A DNA stretch of 64,000 nt, taken from NCBI RefSeq assembly GCF_000165425.1, contig NW_001799289.1, positions 410,603-474,602 of the forward strand, given 5' to 3'. The stretch comes from Paramecium tetraurelia. Taxonomy: Eukaryota > Ciliophora > Oligohymenophorea > Peniculida > Parameciidae. Shown here in pieces: positions 12,762-24,502 of the stretch (position 1 is its first letter; the number at the start of each line of letters is the position of its first letter). The position numbers and the translations under genes are program-made. The notes under the pieces are model-generated. The model had not been told where the DNA came from and ran no database searches. It saw only the letters and a program-made list of their open reading frames with translations.

Positions 12762-13485
12762 TCATTTGACTGGGACATCTTTATAATCAATAAATTCTCG
12801 TTCGATTTTGTCTTTGGTTACATTAAGGTAGTCTAATGATTCCACCTGATGAGCCATCTCTAAACATGGCATGAGCTACTGCGTGTAAGACGAAGGTTCT
12901 CGCTTCTTGAAATGACATGTTTTCCTTAACACATAATTTGATTCAACATACTTTGGTAATTGGAATCACAGAATCCCCAAATAAATGTACTTCCAGATCC
13001 ACCGATACTCCATTTCTGCTCAATGACTGATCCTCCCAAAGGCAATGTGAATATCTATGGACCTTTGTATGGATCCCATCCAGCAACGATGATGGAAGCT
13101 GACATTGAGCTTGGCATATTCATAAATTATATACTCCTTGTATTCGTATAAGAAGTTTCTGAAGAGATTTGCAGCAGTGGCCACAGCTGGCAATCTACCT
13201 AATTCTTATGCATGTGCATCTACATAGTATCGAACGTGTTTAGTAATTATTTATGTGTCTGCAGCTGCGCCACTTCTCAGACAAAATATTCTATCATGAA
13301 TATAATCGATTTTATCAGCACATCTATCTGCAACAAATTGGCTTTGAATTATTTATAGATCATTACCCAGAAGATGTACGACTATCAGCTCCAATGATTA
13401 ATCCACCATCATAAATGACAGCCATGATAGTTGTGCCTGTAGTTTCTGGTTCGAATTTGGATGATAAAATGTCTGTGTAATTCAT
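12762..13485 (-). CDS. PSMB6: 20S proteasome beta1 subunit (PSMB6 type)
   Basis: The start [17 protein letters not shown] is a 17-residue propeptide ending in Gly, followed by TTIMAV with the catalytic N-terminal Thr at residue 18. [14 protein letters not shown], the [21 protein letters not shown] region and [13 protein letters not shown] identify the caspase-like beta1 subunit of the 20S proteasome. Introns are 13342-13366, 13110-13134 (25 nt each) and 12925-12951 (27 nt). Two single-base excesses, near 12951 and 12827, must be removed to keep frame. Because the subunit is essential and both flanks match the family well, sequence error is likelier than decay. The C-terminus is [12 protein letters not shown]. 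Expected product about 214 aa, close to family length. Confidence 0.92.
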
Positions 13486-13645
13486 TATTTTAAATATTTT
13501 TAAGATTAGTATTAAATGGAACTTTATAATATATGTAGTACAAATATATATTAAAATAATAATGAATAAATTCATAAAGATAGGCTAACCATTTAAATAG
13601 AAACCGGTTAGAATTTATATTAAGAAAGAGGACTTAAGTAGTTGC

Positions 13646-14843
13646 TCAGACATACTCTATAAATTAATTCGAATAGTACTTTTAGGAAGGTTAATCGTAT
13701 TCGCCTGTGAAAAAAGGATGGGCCAAACAATCCTCAGCACTATATCTTAGGTTGGGATCCTAATTCAACATTTGCAATAACAGATCCTTGGCGTTCTTAT
13801 CTTTTATGTGAGAACTTATCTTCATTCGGCCAGCCATGTTTTCATTAAGATTATTATAAATTCCTTTCCCGGTCAACAATTTGTGGAAAATGACTCCAAT
13901 GCTGAAGATATCACTTTTAGATGTTATTGCCTGATTCAAAAAAACCTCAGGTGCTATATAACCGCCAGTTCCAGAACGGATATTTGTGGCCTCCCCTATT
14001 TGAGATAATCCGAAATCGATGATCTTCACTGTTCCATCCTGAGTTATCAAGACATTATCGTATTTTAAATCCTTGTGGATTATTTTGTGAGAGTGTAAAT
14101 GATTGACACCTAAATTTATATTACGTATTTAATTACCTTCCAATAATTATTAAAGGATAGGTCTTAATATATTTATAGGTAATCTTTTTTTACTGTACTC
14201 ATTTTATAAATCCCCTAATGATTGTTCGTGGAAGTCCATCAGTAAATACACTTAAAGCTCGTCCTTATAGAACTCATCCGAATGAAGTAGATTGACATGA
14301 GGTTTTTGATTTAGCATTTGATTAACTAATAACTCCACATTAGACTAAGAATAAGAATTCGCTTTTACATCATTGTCTTATAGAACTTTGATCACTTTTT
14401 AATTTTCGCCCCGTAACACTTGAAAAATCTAATGAGTTTATTTAATAATATTTACTTCACAATGCTCTGTCTTCTTTATCCACTTTTTAAACGAAACCTC
14501 TTTCTCCCAATTAAAAAATCCAATTCTACCCCTTAATACACTCCTTAGTTCAGTGAGATTATGAGACTCACCCTAAAATTAATACAGTCTCTATCCGTAT
14601 TGACATAATGTGAAACCCTTTAAATAATTGCTCTGGCACCTAAACTGTGCTCAAAGATTCATACATGTCATAATCCCACTCAATGCAATAGTTGGTCTCA
14701 ATAAAATCCAACATTTTTTCCTATCGGCCTTCGAATCCCACGAAACCTTCGATTATCAATTTCTCTTAGTATACTTTCACAATAACCTCTGATTAAGTTC
14801 TTGAGATCTAGAAGAATGGAGATTGAAATATTGGCAAAAACAT
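13646..14843 (-). CDS. Serine/threonine protein kinase with N-terminal PH-like region
   Basis: About 389 aa. From MFLPIFQSPFFQISRTQSEV there is a ~120-residue region with repeated KxxxEGF/LFKGF strands, resembling the N-terminal PH-like domains of many ciliate kinases (inference). The kinase domain follows: VIKVL (subdomain II Lys), IIHKDLKYDNVL (Lys replaces the usual Arg of HRD), VKIIDFGLSQ, GTGGYIAPEV and SDIFSIGVIFHKLL, ending near AHPFFTGEYD. All catalytic residues are present, so it should be active. It has an intron at 14110-14136 (27 nt). One extra base near 14617 in a GGG run, or a poor 28-nt intron nearby, is needed to join the N-terminal part. It is transcribed in the same direction as the next genes upstream. 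Confidence 0.85.
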
Positions 14844-14943
14844 ATTCAAGAAAGATTTAATTACACAATTAATTCCTCTATACATTACGAATTTAAACAC
14901 AAAAAATCTTAATACTTCTTATCAATATATTATCACTAATTTA

Positions 14944-15770
14944 TCAACTATTCAGTTTATTGGTTCCCATCATCCTCTCCAGGAGTGTTATCATCTGAAT
15001 CAACTCAATTCGCATCATATACTTACTATCTACCAAAAGTACATTTGTATTGCATTATTTTCATCTTAGTTACATTACTAAAAATATGGAATCTATAAAC
15101 TTGGTCCATTGATTCTTCTCCACCCTTCCATACCATTCCTTATATTCAATATAAAATCTATTTTAATCTTGATTTATCAGATTTCTAAAATACTTCTTGG
15201 TACTCATTGCAAAGACCAGTAAATTGATGTAAATATGATTAATTTCAAAATCTATCTGTCTCTCTTAAAGCTGTCCTAGACCCTTCTAGAATTCATTTCC
15301 ATCTATGCTTTTATCTTTATTAAAAGAACTCTGGTGTAATAGAGGGCTAAATTTTTGATTATTTAAATCCTTATAATTTCTCAAAGAAAAGGACTGATCG
15401 AATTATATACATCTAAAAACCTGCCATTTTGGTTGTCTTATCACTCTATTTACACTTTTGGATAACAAAAGACTAAACCAGTATTCATTTTCTTTTTTTA
15501 GAACACTCTAATGCAATATTTAATTACAATGATTTCACAGGGATTCATTCATTCTTATACTCTTGTTGCAGTTTCCGATTGAATTGTGTAATTTTTCTAA
15601 GTTTTTAGAATTTAGGATTTAATCTATATCTCATCTAAAATAGTGAATTTTATCTTGAATTCCTCATATCTTAATCCAAAAAGAGCCAAAACCTTATTTT
15701 GATTCAATATTAAATGGAAATTTATATTGTATTAGATTTTGATATGATGACATCTAATGATGATTTCCAT
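14944..15770 (-). CDS. Hypothetical protein, structure uncertain
   Basis: Two long frames are joined by an apparent splice. MEIIIRCHHIKIQYNINFHL to QSETATR is followed, after an unusually long 53-nt candidate intron, by SVLKKENEYWFSLLLSKS and a ~170-residue segment including WKQVF-like and FYIEYKEWYGRVEKNQW stretches. An in-frame TGA interrupts near 15080, beyond which the same frame stays open to 14944. An alternative ending in another frame (acidic, to 14933) also exists. No domain is recognised. Composition differs from the spacer and the frames are long, so a real gene is likely, but it is either damaged or mis-sequenced. Confidence 0.4.
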
Positions 15771-15973
15771 CTATTTTTGAAATTGCCTGTGTTATAATTT
15801 ATGTATTTCATGCCTTTGAAATATTATTTATCTTAGCGGATAGTGAAGCTATTCAATTTTTGGATACTGAAATGAATAAACTTATTTGTTGAGTTTATAT
15901 CCGAAGACAATTAATTTAATGTGACAATTTCTTTAATATTAATTTAATATATATATAAATAAAATTAAAATAT

Positions 15974-17122
15974 TCACAAAACAGTATCATCATTTCTTGC
16001 ACTTTCAAATTAATCATAAGTATTATTGTAATAATTCTGCTTATTTGTGAAGCTTTTGCATATGTTTTTATTTCTGATAAATAAAAATATTGCAATAATG
16101 GCTGATAGAAAATAGATTATGGTTTTGTGTTATGTAAATGATTCGTAATTAGAATGAGCGTATCTCAAAATGATGTAATTAATTAGAACAACGGCATCGT
16201 AGTTAATGTATTTAATTGTCCGTGATATCTTTGGATCGATTTCTCGAAATATGTAAATGAATATGGTAAATTACACGATAAATATGATTGGGATGAATAT
16301 GGATGCCACCAAAAATACTGCCAATTAATCAAATAGGAACAGCCCACTGATAGCAACATTCAATATCAGAAGTGACTCGCTGGTATATTGAATATGGCGA
16401 ATTAATGGCAGGAAGTAGAAGGGGTATAAGAATAGGATGATATATCTTGCCAAGGAGGAGGTGAATGCTCCTACAAATGTATTGAGGTTGATTGTTGTTA
16501 ACAGGATCTACAAGAATAGTATCAATATTATGACAGCCATGCGAGCAGTGCACAGATGTTTGATCACGATGAAGTAATTAGTTGTAGGCAATGACCTGCA
16601 TCTTAAGCGTAAGGTTGATAAAGAGACTATGAGGAGGAAGAGGAAGTATTTGAAATATTTTAAATTCATGAATAGCTGAGCCAATTCAAGGTAACTCTTA
16701 TAAATATAGATGAGTACTTCCCAAATACGTAGCAATAGGTCAGGGCTTGAACCGCTCTTTCTCTAAATAGATACAAAGTGTGACCAATGACTAATAGAAT
16801 CAAACTGTCATATGTCATTTTATAAATGCTAGATACAAAAACCACATGAGTTGTACTGCTTAGGAAGTAGATGCTGAATAGATTCATAATTACACATATA
16901 AAGATGCACCATACCCTGCCTTTCATCCATTAATTGATAAATACCTATTTTCGCGAACATCAATCCAAATAGAATGGTGAGTAGCCACAAGTAATTAGGT
17001 TAAAGAGAGCTGTAAAAATCCATATCAACACTTCTGATTCGTAGATACATTGCTGTTAACAAAACAATCAAGTAATCTAAGAAAATATATTTTTTTCTTC
17101 TCCTTGTTATTGATTTTAACAT
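15974..17122 (-). CDS. Polytopic membrane protein
   Basis: 363 aa with the frame intact after removing two introns (16920-16944, 25 nt; 16697-16728, 32 nt). A basic start MLKSITRRRKKYIFLDYLIV leads into many hydrophobic helices, for example YLWLLTILFGLMFA, VWCIFICVIMNLFSIYFL, FKYFLFLLIVSLS, MAVIILILFLQILL and ASIFIPIIFIVQFTIFIYI, giving roughly eight to ten membrane passes. The cytosolic tail after IAIFLFIRNKN is polar and Asn/Asp-rich. No transporter or receptor signature was found. The gene starts only 33 bp from the stop of the kinase gene upstream. It has the look of a channel-like or receptor-like protein, but no family is assigned. Confidence 0.75.
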
Positions 17123-17155
17123 AATATTTAATATTTATTTATTAATTGTGAAAAT

Positions 17156-18399
17156 TCATAATTTGAATATATTAGGATGTTTAAGAATGCCTGTGGGATT
17201 GGGTGATTTGCTTCTCGCTCTCGGACTGGCAGAGGGTCTAGCTTTACGAATATTTCCTTCTGATGGTATCTATAGAAACATTTGTTTCTGTTGAGCAGTT
17301 CTTTGATCTGTATTTACCCAAGGATGATATTCCACATCTGTAATACGATATCTTTATTCGTTGTTCTTCTCCAACATTTGATTCAACAAACCGATAACTT
17401 CCTCACTCAAATTATTGGGTGGGAATTGCAATTCCTTGGATATTATGTTATTAATTATATCTTGTTGAGTTTTCCCATTGAAAGGAACATTCCCGAACAA
17501 CATTTTATACAATATTATCCCCATGGCCCAGATATCCACAGAAGTGCTCACTCTGGTCACTCTACCTGCAAGAATCTCGGGAGCCATGTAATGCAAACTA
17601 CCAATATTCACATGATCAGTATTTGTTGGACATTGAATTCCAGCTATACCAAAATCTATGGCCTTTAATTCATCCGAATCAGCTGAAACTGAATAACAAA
17701 TTCTCCAATTTCAAGTCCCGATGAACTACATTCTTTTAATGACAATACGAAATTGCACAAACTATCTATCTGAAATATTTGCATGCCTCTTCCTCTGAAA
17801 ATCTCCCTCCTTTCTACTTCAATCTATCACTCAACTCACCGCCTTCCAAATATTCCATTATCACAGCCATTTAAGTATTTTTTAATGCATATGAATTATA
17901 CACTTTTACTATGTTTTTGTGACTCAAAGAACGAAGAACTTCTGCTTCTCGAAAATTTAGTTCTATGTCCTAAGCATTTCCTATCATTTTTATAATCTTT
18001 ATTGCAACCAATTCACCTGTGATCCTATGCTTAGCAAGTGTCACACACCCAAAACCTCCTTCTCCCAATTATTTTATCGTTTCATATTATGAGAATGGCG
18101 AATAAGGATCAAATTCATCTGAAATTCAATTACTTAATAATACCTCCTCGAGAAGCATAGAAAGATTATCCGTCCTTAAAAAACTTTACATCATCATCAA
18201 AGATCTCTACACCTTATTATGTAAACAACCTCATCTCCTTAAATTTCCCAAATCTCTAATCTAGTTGTGTTTAAATATCATTCCATGTTGTATTCTATGC
18301 AATCTTCAAATCTGTGTACTTTGAAGAATCCCCATTCAAATATATACGAATGGCTTTTACAAAGCACAAAGGAAAATCATCATATTCTTCGTACATCAT
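17156..18399 (-). CDS. Doublecortin-domain protein kinase (DCLK-like)
   Basis: About 405 aa. Residues 10-95 (FVKAIRIYLNGD, LFTQQGVEIFDDDVKFF, DGQSFYASRGDEFD) match the doublecortin fold, which binds microtubules in animals. A CAMK-type kinase domain follows: LGEGGFGCVTLA, VAIKIIK, VVHRDLKLEN, AIDFGIAG, GSLHYMAPEIL and DIWAMGIILYKM. All catalytic residues are present. A 25-nt intron (18119-18143) lies exactly at the domain junction. One extra base near 17686, just after HRDLKLENLLF, must be removed. The tail is basic (RPSASPRARSKSP). DCX plus CAMK in one chain is the architecture of animal doublecortin-like kinases, here with a single DCX domain. A role on ciliary or cortical microtubules is inferred. 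Confidence 0.85.
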
Positions 18400-19293
18400 A
18401 AGTTAATTAAATTTGTTTCAACAGAAATTTATTTTATCATCCCTTCACAACCTCCTCGCTGCTCCTCCTTACCACCCTTTGCCATCTTTACTCCTCAGTC
18501 CTGCCTTTATTACTTCCACTTTATATTCAAAAACAATTCAAATAAATCTCAAACCAAAATAACATTATCTATGTCTATCCCCATCATTTTGAGGGTAACT
18601 CTTGACAATTATAGAATTTGAATAACAAAATTAAGACTTTTTTTAGATTGTAATATAAATATGAACTATTTTAACAATAAATCTATTTTTAAATCTAATT
18701 ACTAATAAATAGGACCTGATTTGTAAATCCTTAAATCATGATTACAAATCAATTTCCAATACAAAATTCAATTGAAAGAACTTCCAAAATTGAAGTGATT
18801 CGCTCACTACAAAAATTAATCGTCTTAAATTGCCACTACAAAAACTTGATAATATTAGATTGATTTTGAATACACTTATTCAAGTTATTAAGACTTAGTT
18901 ATTTCGATTAATAATGTAAAAAATTAAGATTATCGATATTTTAACAATTGATCTAATATATTAAAAATAATACCTCTGTTTATATTACTCAATTCATTAA
19001 TCATCAATACAAAGCAAACTTATAACTTAAAAAACAATTTAGAATTAATAAAATTTGCAATTCAAAGGATGAAATTCTTTCAAAAATATATAGTAGATCG
19101 TTCTAAAATCTAATAGCATTATAATTATATATTATATTGATATAGTATTAAATTCTTAAATAAATTGAATTAAATTTTAAATTATGAGAACTAAAGAAAA
19201 TATATGAATCAAATTTTAGAAATCTTGTATTAATATAACAAATATTTAAAACGCCATGAAGATTTTATTATAGATTCATTAATTATGATACTT
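18400..19293. other. Intergenic, no supported gene
   Basis: About 890 bp of AT-rich sequence between two minus-strand kinase genes. The first 100 bp upstream of the doublecortin-kinase start are unusually CT-rich on the plus strand, with a 31-codon minus-strand frame (MAKGGKEEQRGGCEG...) too short to call. No repeat or RNA gene was seen. Confidence 0.45.
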
Positions 19294-20848
19294 TCATTTT
19301 TATTAAACTTCTTGCTCCTAGTTCTCTTCACCATTTTTATGAAGAACTTCTATCATTCTAGAAATGATTTCTTTGAACTTTAGGTAATTTCCTTATTATT
19401 TGGTAATTATCAATTTAATCATCTCATCTTCGCAATCAAAAATCTCTAGTTAAAATTAGATGGTTTCATTTAGAGAGTCTTCAGCTTCGAAGTTGATCTT
19501 AGAGTAATTATAATTAATATACCTTATATTTGGTTTCAGGGAACTTAACCACCTTGGAATTGAATACATCACAATGCTTTAACAAAAAGCAGAATACAAA
19601 ATTTGGATCTTGATAAAGTAAGATTTCATTTGGTAATCCTGTAACAACACCTTTATTTAATATTTTTTTGTCCAAATCCAAGTTATATTATTCAATGATA
19701 GCAGTGAAATTTTCTTGTTCAGTTTCTCCGACTATGCTCCTAAATTTGCCAACTTGATTTCCTAAGATATAAGGATGGAAATACTATTTGGCTTTGCCTT
19801 TTAGGTTTCTAGTTTCAGTTTGGTTGCCTAAGCCAAAGCTTTAATTTTTGCCAATCTTTATTGAAATTCATATTAAATCTACTATAGAGTAGCCACTGGT
19901 CCATTTGTCCATGGATGCTGCAAGCATTAATCTAAGGTGAATCTCTTATCTGGATCTGGAGCCAACATTCCTTCCATCAAGTTTCTAAAAAATATAATTG
20001 ATTTGATAGTACACGAAATCTTAGGTGAACTAAATGTTATGATTATTCTGACTATGGTTCATCCAGAATTTATTATTATTATTGGTCATTAAGTATTTAT
20101 AATAACCATCTTTTTCAGTAGCTCTTTCGAAGGGTGGAGTTCCAACATGAAGAATAAACATAATCACTCCAAAAGAAAATATATCTGCTTTGGTTCCGTT
20201 ATATGGACGATTTGCCTCTAATTCAGGAGCCTAATATCCTAAATGTTATGAGAAGGATTAATACCAGGAGTCCCAAGAATTGTAGTTAATTTTGCTGCTT
20301 CCATTATTTTAGCAAATCCAAAATCAGCAATTTTAAGATTGAAATTCGCATCCAATAAGACATTCTCCAATTTCAAATCTCTATGACAAATTCCTTTGTT
20401 TTCCATAAAACTCATAGCAGACAAGAACTATCTAAAGTAATATCTTTAAGCTTCTGGAGCAAAAGGTCCAGAGGTTGCGACGTATTCATAGAGTTCTCCA
20501 TTAGAGGCTAATTCCAAAACCATACAAACACGTGATTCGACTTATCCATTTTTTTTCTATTTAAATATTTGAGATATAATACTCTATAAAGATAAGCATC
20601 GCCAAAATCAATGAGGTTGATTATATTAGGGTGATTCATTAAATTGAGAATTTTAATTTCATTAACAAGTGTCTTGATGTTTTAAGCTGTATTGTGCTTC
20701 TTCTTGAAAATTTTGATGGCCACTCGCTTTCCATCTTTCTCACCTAACTTGACTCTAGCAAACTTAAATAAAGAGATTACTTTGAATGATAGCCTTCGCC
20801 CAATTTCTCAATTATGTTGTACTCTCCACATTAGCTGTATTTTTGCAT
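19294..20848 (-). CDS. Protein kinase with C-terminal KA1-like domain
   Basis: About 477 aa. The kinase domain has LGEGYHSK, VAIKIFKKK, MVLELASNGELYEYV, ICHRDLKLENVLLD, IADFGFAK, GTPGYQAPEL and ADIFSFGVIMFIL. The tail ends with INFEAEDSLNETI, LEIFDCEDEMIKLIITKQ, then KFKEIISRMIEVL, resembling the KA1/PPI fold of SNF1, CHK1 and CIPK-type kinases. Clear introns are 20557-20582, 20239-20264, 19985-20012 and 19498-19522 (26, 26, 28, 25 nt). A further 18-nt candidate near 20790 fails to keep frame by one base, and an A is missing in a run near 19849. All catalytic residues are present. It is probably a membrane-targeted or autoinhibited CAMK/SnRK-like kinase; substrate unknown. Confidence 0.85.
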
Positions 20849-21116
20849 AATTTTTAATATATGTATAAAAATTAAATCTTATAATTTATATATATAGATT
20901 TAAATGGTAAAATTATAGAATTTGCAATCATAAGATAAATTTTGAACTTATCATAGGGTTTAGAACTATAATTTATATTATTAGGTAATTGCACTCAATT
21001 AATCTGAGTAACTAAGTAAGGCAACACTTCATTTTTGTCTGTTTCTTTAATCTTCGGTTTTCAGACTTAACCATAATATATTCTATTTATACCACATAAT
21101 ACACAATTAAATAACT

Positions 21117-22398
21117 TCACGATGATAAAGGTGGTTGGCTATTTGATTGAGTTTTGAATGTGATTGCCTCCATTTCTTGTTCCTATGATCTCGAGGAGGA
21201 CTTCTCTAATACAGATAAGTACAGAGGCATAGATTTTTTTATAAGCATTCTTAATACAACGTATTTGATATTAGTAGAATTATTACCAAGAGGAGCGAGA
21301 AGTATAGCATATTATTATTATGAGAAGTGCTTCGAAATTAATTCAATTTATCCCTTTCTAAAATTATTTTTATATCTTACAATAATAAATGGATTTAGCA
21401 ATGCCAATTTAAAATGTAGTAATATCATAATGGATGTAATACTTTTACAAGAATACAATACCCAATACAAGCACATCAGTGTTATCTATATCTATCTATT
21501 GCAAATTTAATAAGCATTTATGCTACAAATAGTAATTGTACTCACAACTCGCAATGTAATCTTGCGGTAAGAGCGTTAAACTAAGATTACTATCAATATT
21601 AATATTCAATTCAGGAAATGATTATTCATTGTAGGAGCACACGATTTCATTGATTTAATTTGATGTTTCCTTTTAACAATTCAGATTATAATTCTCGTTA
21701 AAAATAGTAATTAGCTTATTGAATTTATCCCTTGATATTAAGATTTTTGGTTCTCCACTATCAAATACAATAATTTGGGAAGTTGACTCCAATATTTACT
21801 TATTGTTTTTGCCAACAATTTAAACTGAAGAACCTTTTACCATCCATTATTATGAGTTGAGAGTTTTTACATATTGTAATTCATTGATATAGTGATGTTT
21901 GATAGGTTTTCCAAAAATTAAGATAGATGTCGGTTAACAATTCTATTCATTTAATAAAAGTCCAAATTACATCTCATCAATCACTTTGGAATCATACAAT
22001 TTCTTCAATAAATTATCTTCCTTTGACAGTTGTGATCTGCTTAATCCAATTGCACCATCAGTAATAATTGAATAGAAATAATCCACCTTTGATGCCTCAA
22101 TTACTTACAAACTCAGAGATTGATTCATTAGTAAAAATGTTTGATTGTACTCAACTCCAAAAATTCTGCCTTATGAGTATTCCTTTGTTTCATTATGTGT
22201 TGGAATGCACTTCTCACATTGATAGTATGTCTTTCTATTGGAAGTCTTGCCGAATATCCACATTTCATCATTCCCAGTATCAATCAATAGATTGTAGGTT
22301 ATATCATTTGCTTGGATGGGCATGCTATAATAATTGTCTTAGAGGTTTGTCAAATTGACCTCCAAGCAAGTGACTATGGGTATAAACAACATTATCAT
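21117..22398 (-). CDS. Pepsin-family aspartyl protease, probably membrane-anchored
   Basis: Starts MIMLFIPIVTCLEVNL (signal-peptide-like). The first catalytic motif is NLLIDTGNDEMW and the second IVFDSGEPKIL, both keeping D-x-G; the family C-terminal pattern VLVLGIVFLQKYYIHYDI is present. Read straight through, the frame stops at 21343 (351 aa). A good 23-nt intron (21358-21380) instead leads to a TM-like helix, MLYFSLLLVIILLISN. Beyond this two frames compete: a Ser/Gln-rich tail ending ...SQPPLSS at 21117, which needs a one-base shift, or a basic tail ending at 21029. The family acts in the secretory pathway, lysosome-like compartments or at the surface. The core call is firm; the anchor and the exact end are inference. 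Confidence 0.8.
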
Positions 22399-22691
22399 TT
22401 TGTAATTAATTATAATTATATTTGGGGGTTCTCTACTACAATTTTTCCTATATCATAGATTTAATTTATTTATTTCTTTAAATTATAAATGATTGTCTGA
22501 TTGTATTTGATAAATTAAAATTATTAATCACACTTTTTATAATTAATTTATCTAATGTAAACTAAAGAGAATAAGTAAAAATTTGCGCTCATTTTTTTAG
22601 TTCCACTCTTTCTACAAAATATATCAGATCTGATGGTATTCGTAAGTTAAATGATCTAACCAATTACGATACTATACGATAATAGCAGAAA

Positions 22692-23009
22692 ATGTAGATG
22701 AAGCTTTCAATGAGCAATCAATATTAAAAAATTCTTGGAAGATTGCCAGATGCTAAGTTTTTTAATCCGAAATAAGAATCGTATGTCTCCTATCCTTGTT
22801 ATAATGAGAAATATTTAAAGTTTCCTAAAGAAATTTTATGCAAACTAAAAAAAAGAGTAAAAATAAATTTATATCTTTAGACCTAAGATGATGATTGCGA
22901 TACCGATGAAGAAGTGAAACAACATTCAATAAATCACAATGTCACAGAAATTATAAAATCATTATCTTCAATAAATAAAAAAGCATACAATGCATCAGAT
23001 TATTTATGA
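22692..23009 (+). CDS. Small hypothetical protein
   Basis: 97 aa after removing a 24-nt intron (22857-22880). The intron is a multiple of three and stop-free, so retention would not shift frame; it is called because it has GTAAAA...TTTAG ends. Begins MQMKLSMSNQYQKILGRLPD and has an acidic middle (TQDDDCDTDEEVK). No domain is recognised and no signal peptide or membrane helix is seen. An isolated small gene on the plus strand between two spacers. Confidence 0.5.
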
Positions 23010-23288
23010 TTAATATTTTCTTAATTTAAATTAGAAGTATTATATCTCCTGATTTTGCTTTGCATTCCACTTTCATCCTCAATTATCTTACTGCAAAATT
23101 AGTTAAAATATTTATATTCTATTCATTAATCCAGATTTTAAATTTATTTACCTAATTTTAACGTAATAATTCAAATTAATACTCATGTCAATCCAAAGCA
23201 TGCTTGTATACTCTCAATAGCCAAATAAATGACTACTATTTATGACATTAATATATATTGCATATATAAAATAATAATTAACGAATAT

Positions 23289-24301
23289 ATGTGTTCAAAA
23301 GAATAATAAGAATCTAAAACTCTTAGAGATGAAGTATCACCATCAATCAGAGATTTCATCACCAATTTTAGAAAATAGCAAGCATAACTAGCAAAACAAA
23401 ATGCATATCAGCAATCCATTTAAAAAAGCATTCCCATATAATAAATAACACAATTGCAATTTATTAGATAATCAGTTGATACTTAAACAGACCGAGCAGA
23501 ATTATAATCAGATACATCTTTCAAAAGAAATTCAGCGTAAATCTCATAAAGATAAAATTCGACATTTTCTTAATCTTACTTGACTACTCGAGAAGTACAA
23601 AAACAATGCGAATATAATTAAGCAAAACCCACCGATGATCTTCCATCAACAAGAGTGAATTTTCATCAACTTCATCAACACTATCTATCCACTTAATCAG
23701 AATTGGGTACTTAGAACATATCTCAATAATTACCTTTGATATACAGATCTCCATAAAAGTGTGAGGGTAATATCAATTATAACTAAATGACTGAACAAAT
23801 CAGAAACAAAGTGATATATGAATTAGATAAAAGAAACATAGAAAATAATTCATTTTCATAATAGCAATCTTAATCTAAGTCACTTTCTAGTTAAAAAATG
23901 ATTAATTTATCGCTTAATAATTAAACTACATCCTTGACGGTTATACCATAACCAAAAAGTGAAGATGAGGATTCCTTTATAAAATTTATGTATCCATTTA
24001 TAACTGATATTCCCCTAGTTAAATGAATCTGGTCAATAAGAGCAAGGCGCATTTGGAAGAACAAGAAAATCGACCACCTTAATAGAGTCTTATGTAATAC
24101 AACTCAAACATTACAAAGACTAAATAACAACATTTAAAATAGTCCATAAGCAAATAAAGAATTTCAGAATCCTTAAATCAGAATAGTAAATTTCAAAATT
24201 ATCGATAGGAGTAATAAAGAATAAAAGTTGTATCAAAGCAAATACAAATACGAATACTAAATCAAATGCACATTAAAGACTATATTAAGATGCATGTATG
24301 A
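23289..24301 (+). CDS. Gln/Ser-rich hypothetical protein
   Basis: 329 aa in two exons (intron 24018-24040, 23 nt, GTTAAA donor). Begins MCSKEQQESKTLRDEVSPS and is dominated by Gln, Ser, Lys and Asn, with most Gln encoded by TAA/TAG. The second exon begins SKAHLEEQENRPPQQ and ends NQMHIKDYIKMHV. Low complexity with no domain, so probably largely disordered. The in-frame TGA directly after the donor supports splicing. Function unknown. Confidence 0.6.
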
Positions 24302-24502
24302 GATAGGAGAGAAAATCTTTGGCTATTACTAAAAGATGCAGATATTGAATTGATATTTATATATAATACTACTACTATTTATTATTATTATGAATGAATG
24401 AATTGATATAAGAGTTACTATTATTATTTATTTTCGAATTGAAATCATAGATATATAGTTTAATTGAAAATTAAGTGTAAAGACTTATTTATATTAATAA
24501 AA

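Noticed and set aside
17282-17668. Plus-strand frame of 128 codons
   Set aside because: It is antisense to the kinase domain of the doublecortin-like kinase.
21154-21510. Plus-strand frame of 118 codons free of TAA, TAG and TGA
   Set aside because: It overlaps the aspartyl protease on the opposite strand, has no domain and no family match; antisense chance frame.
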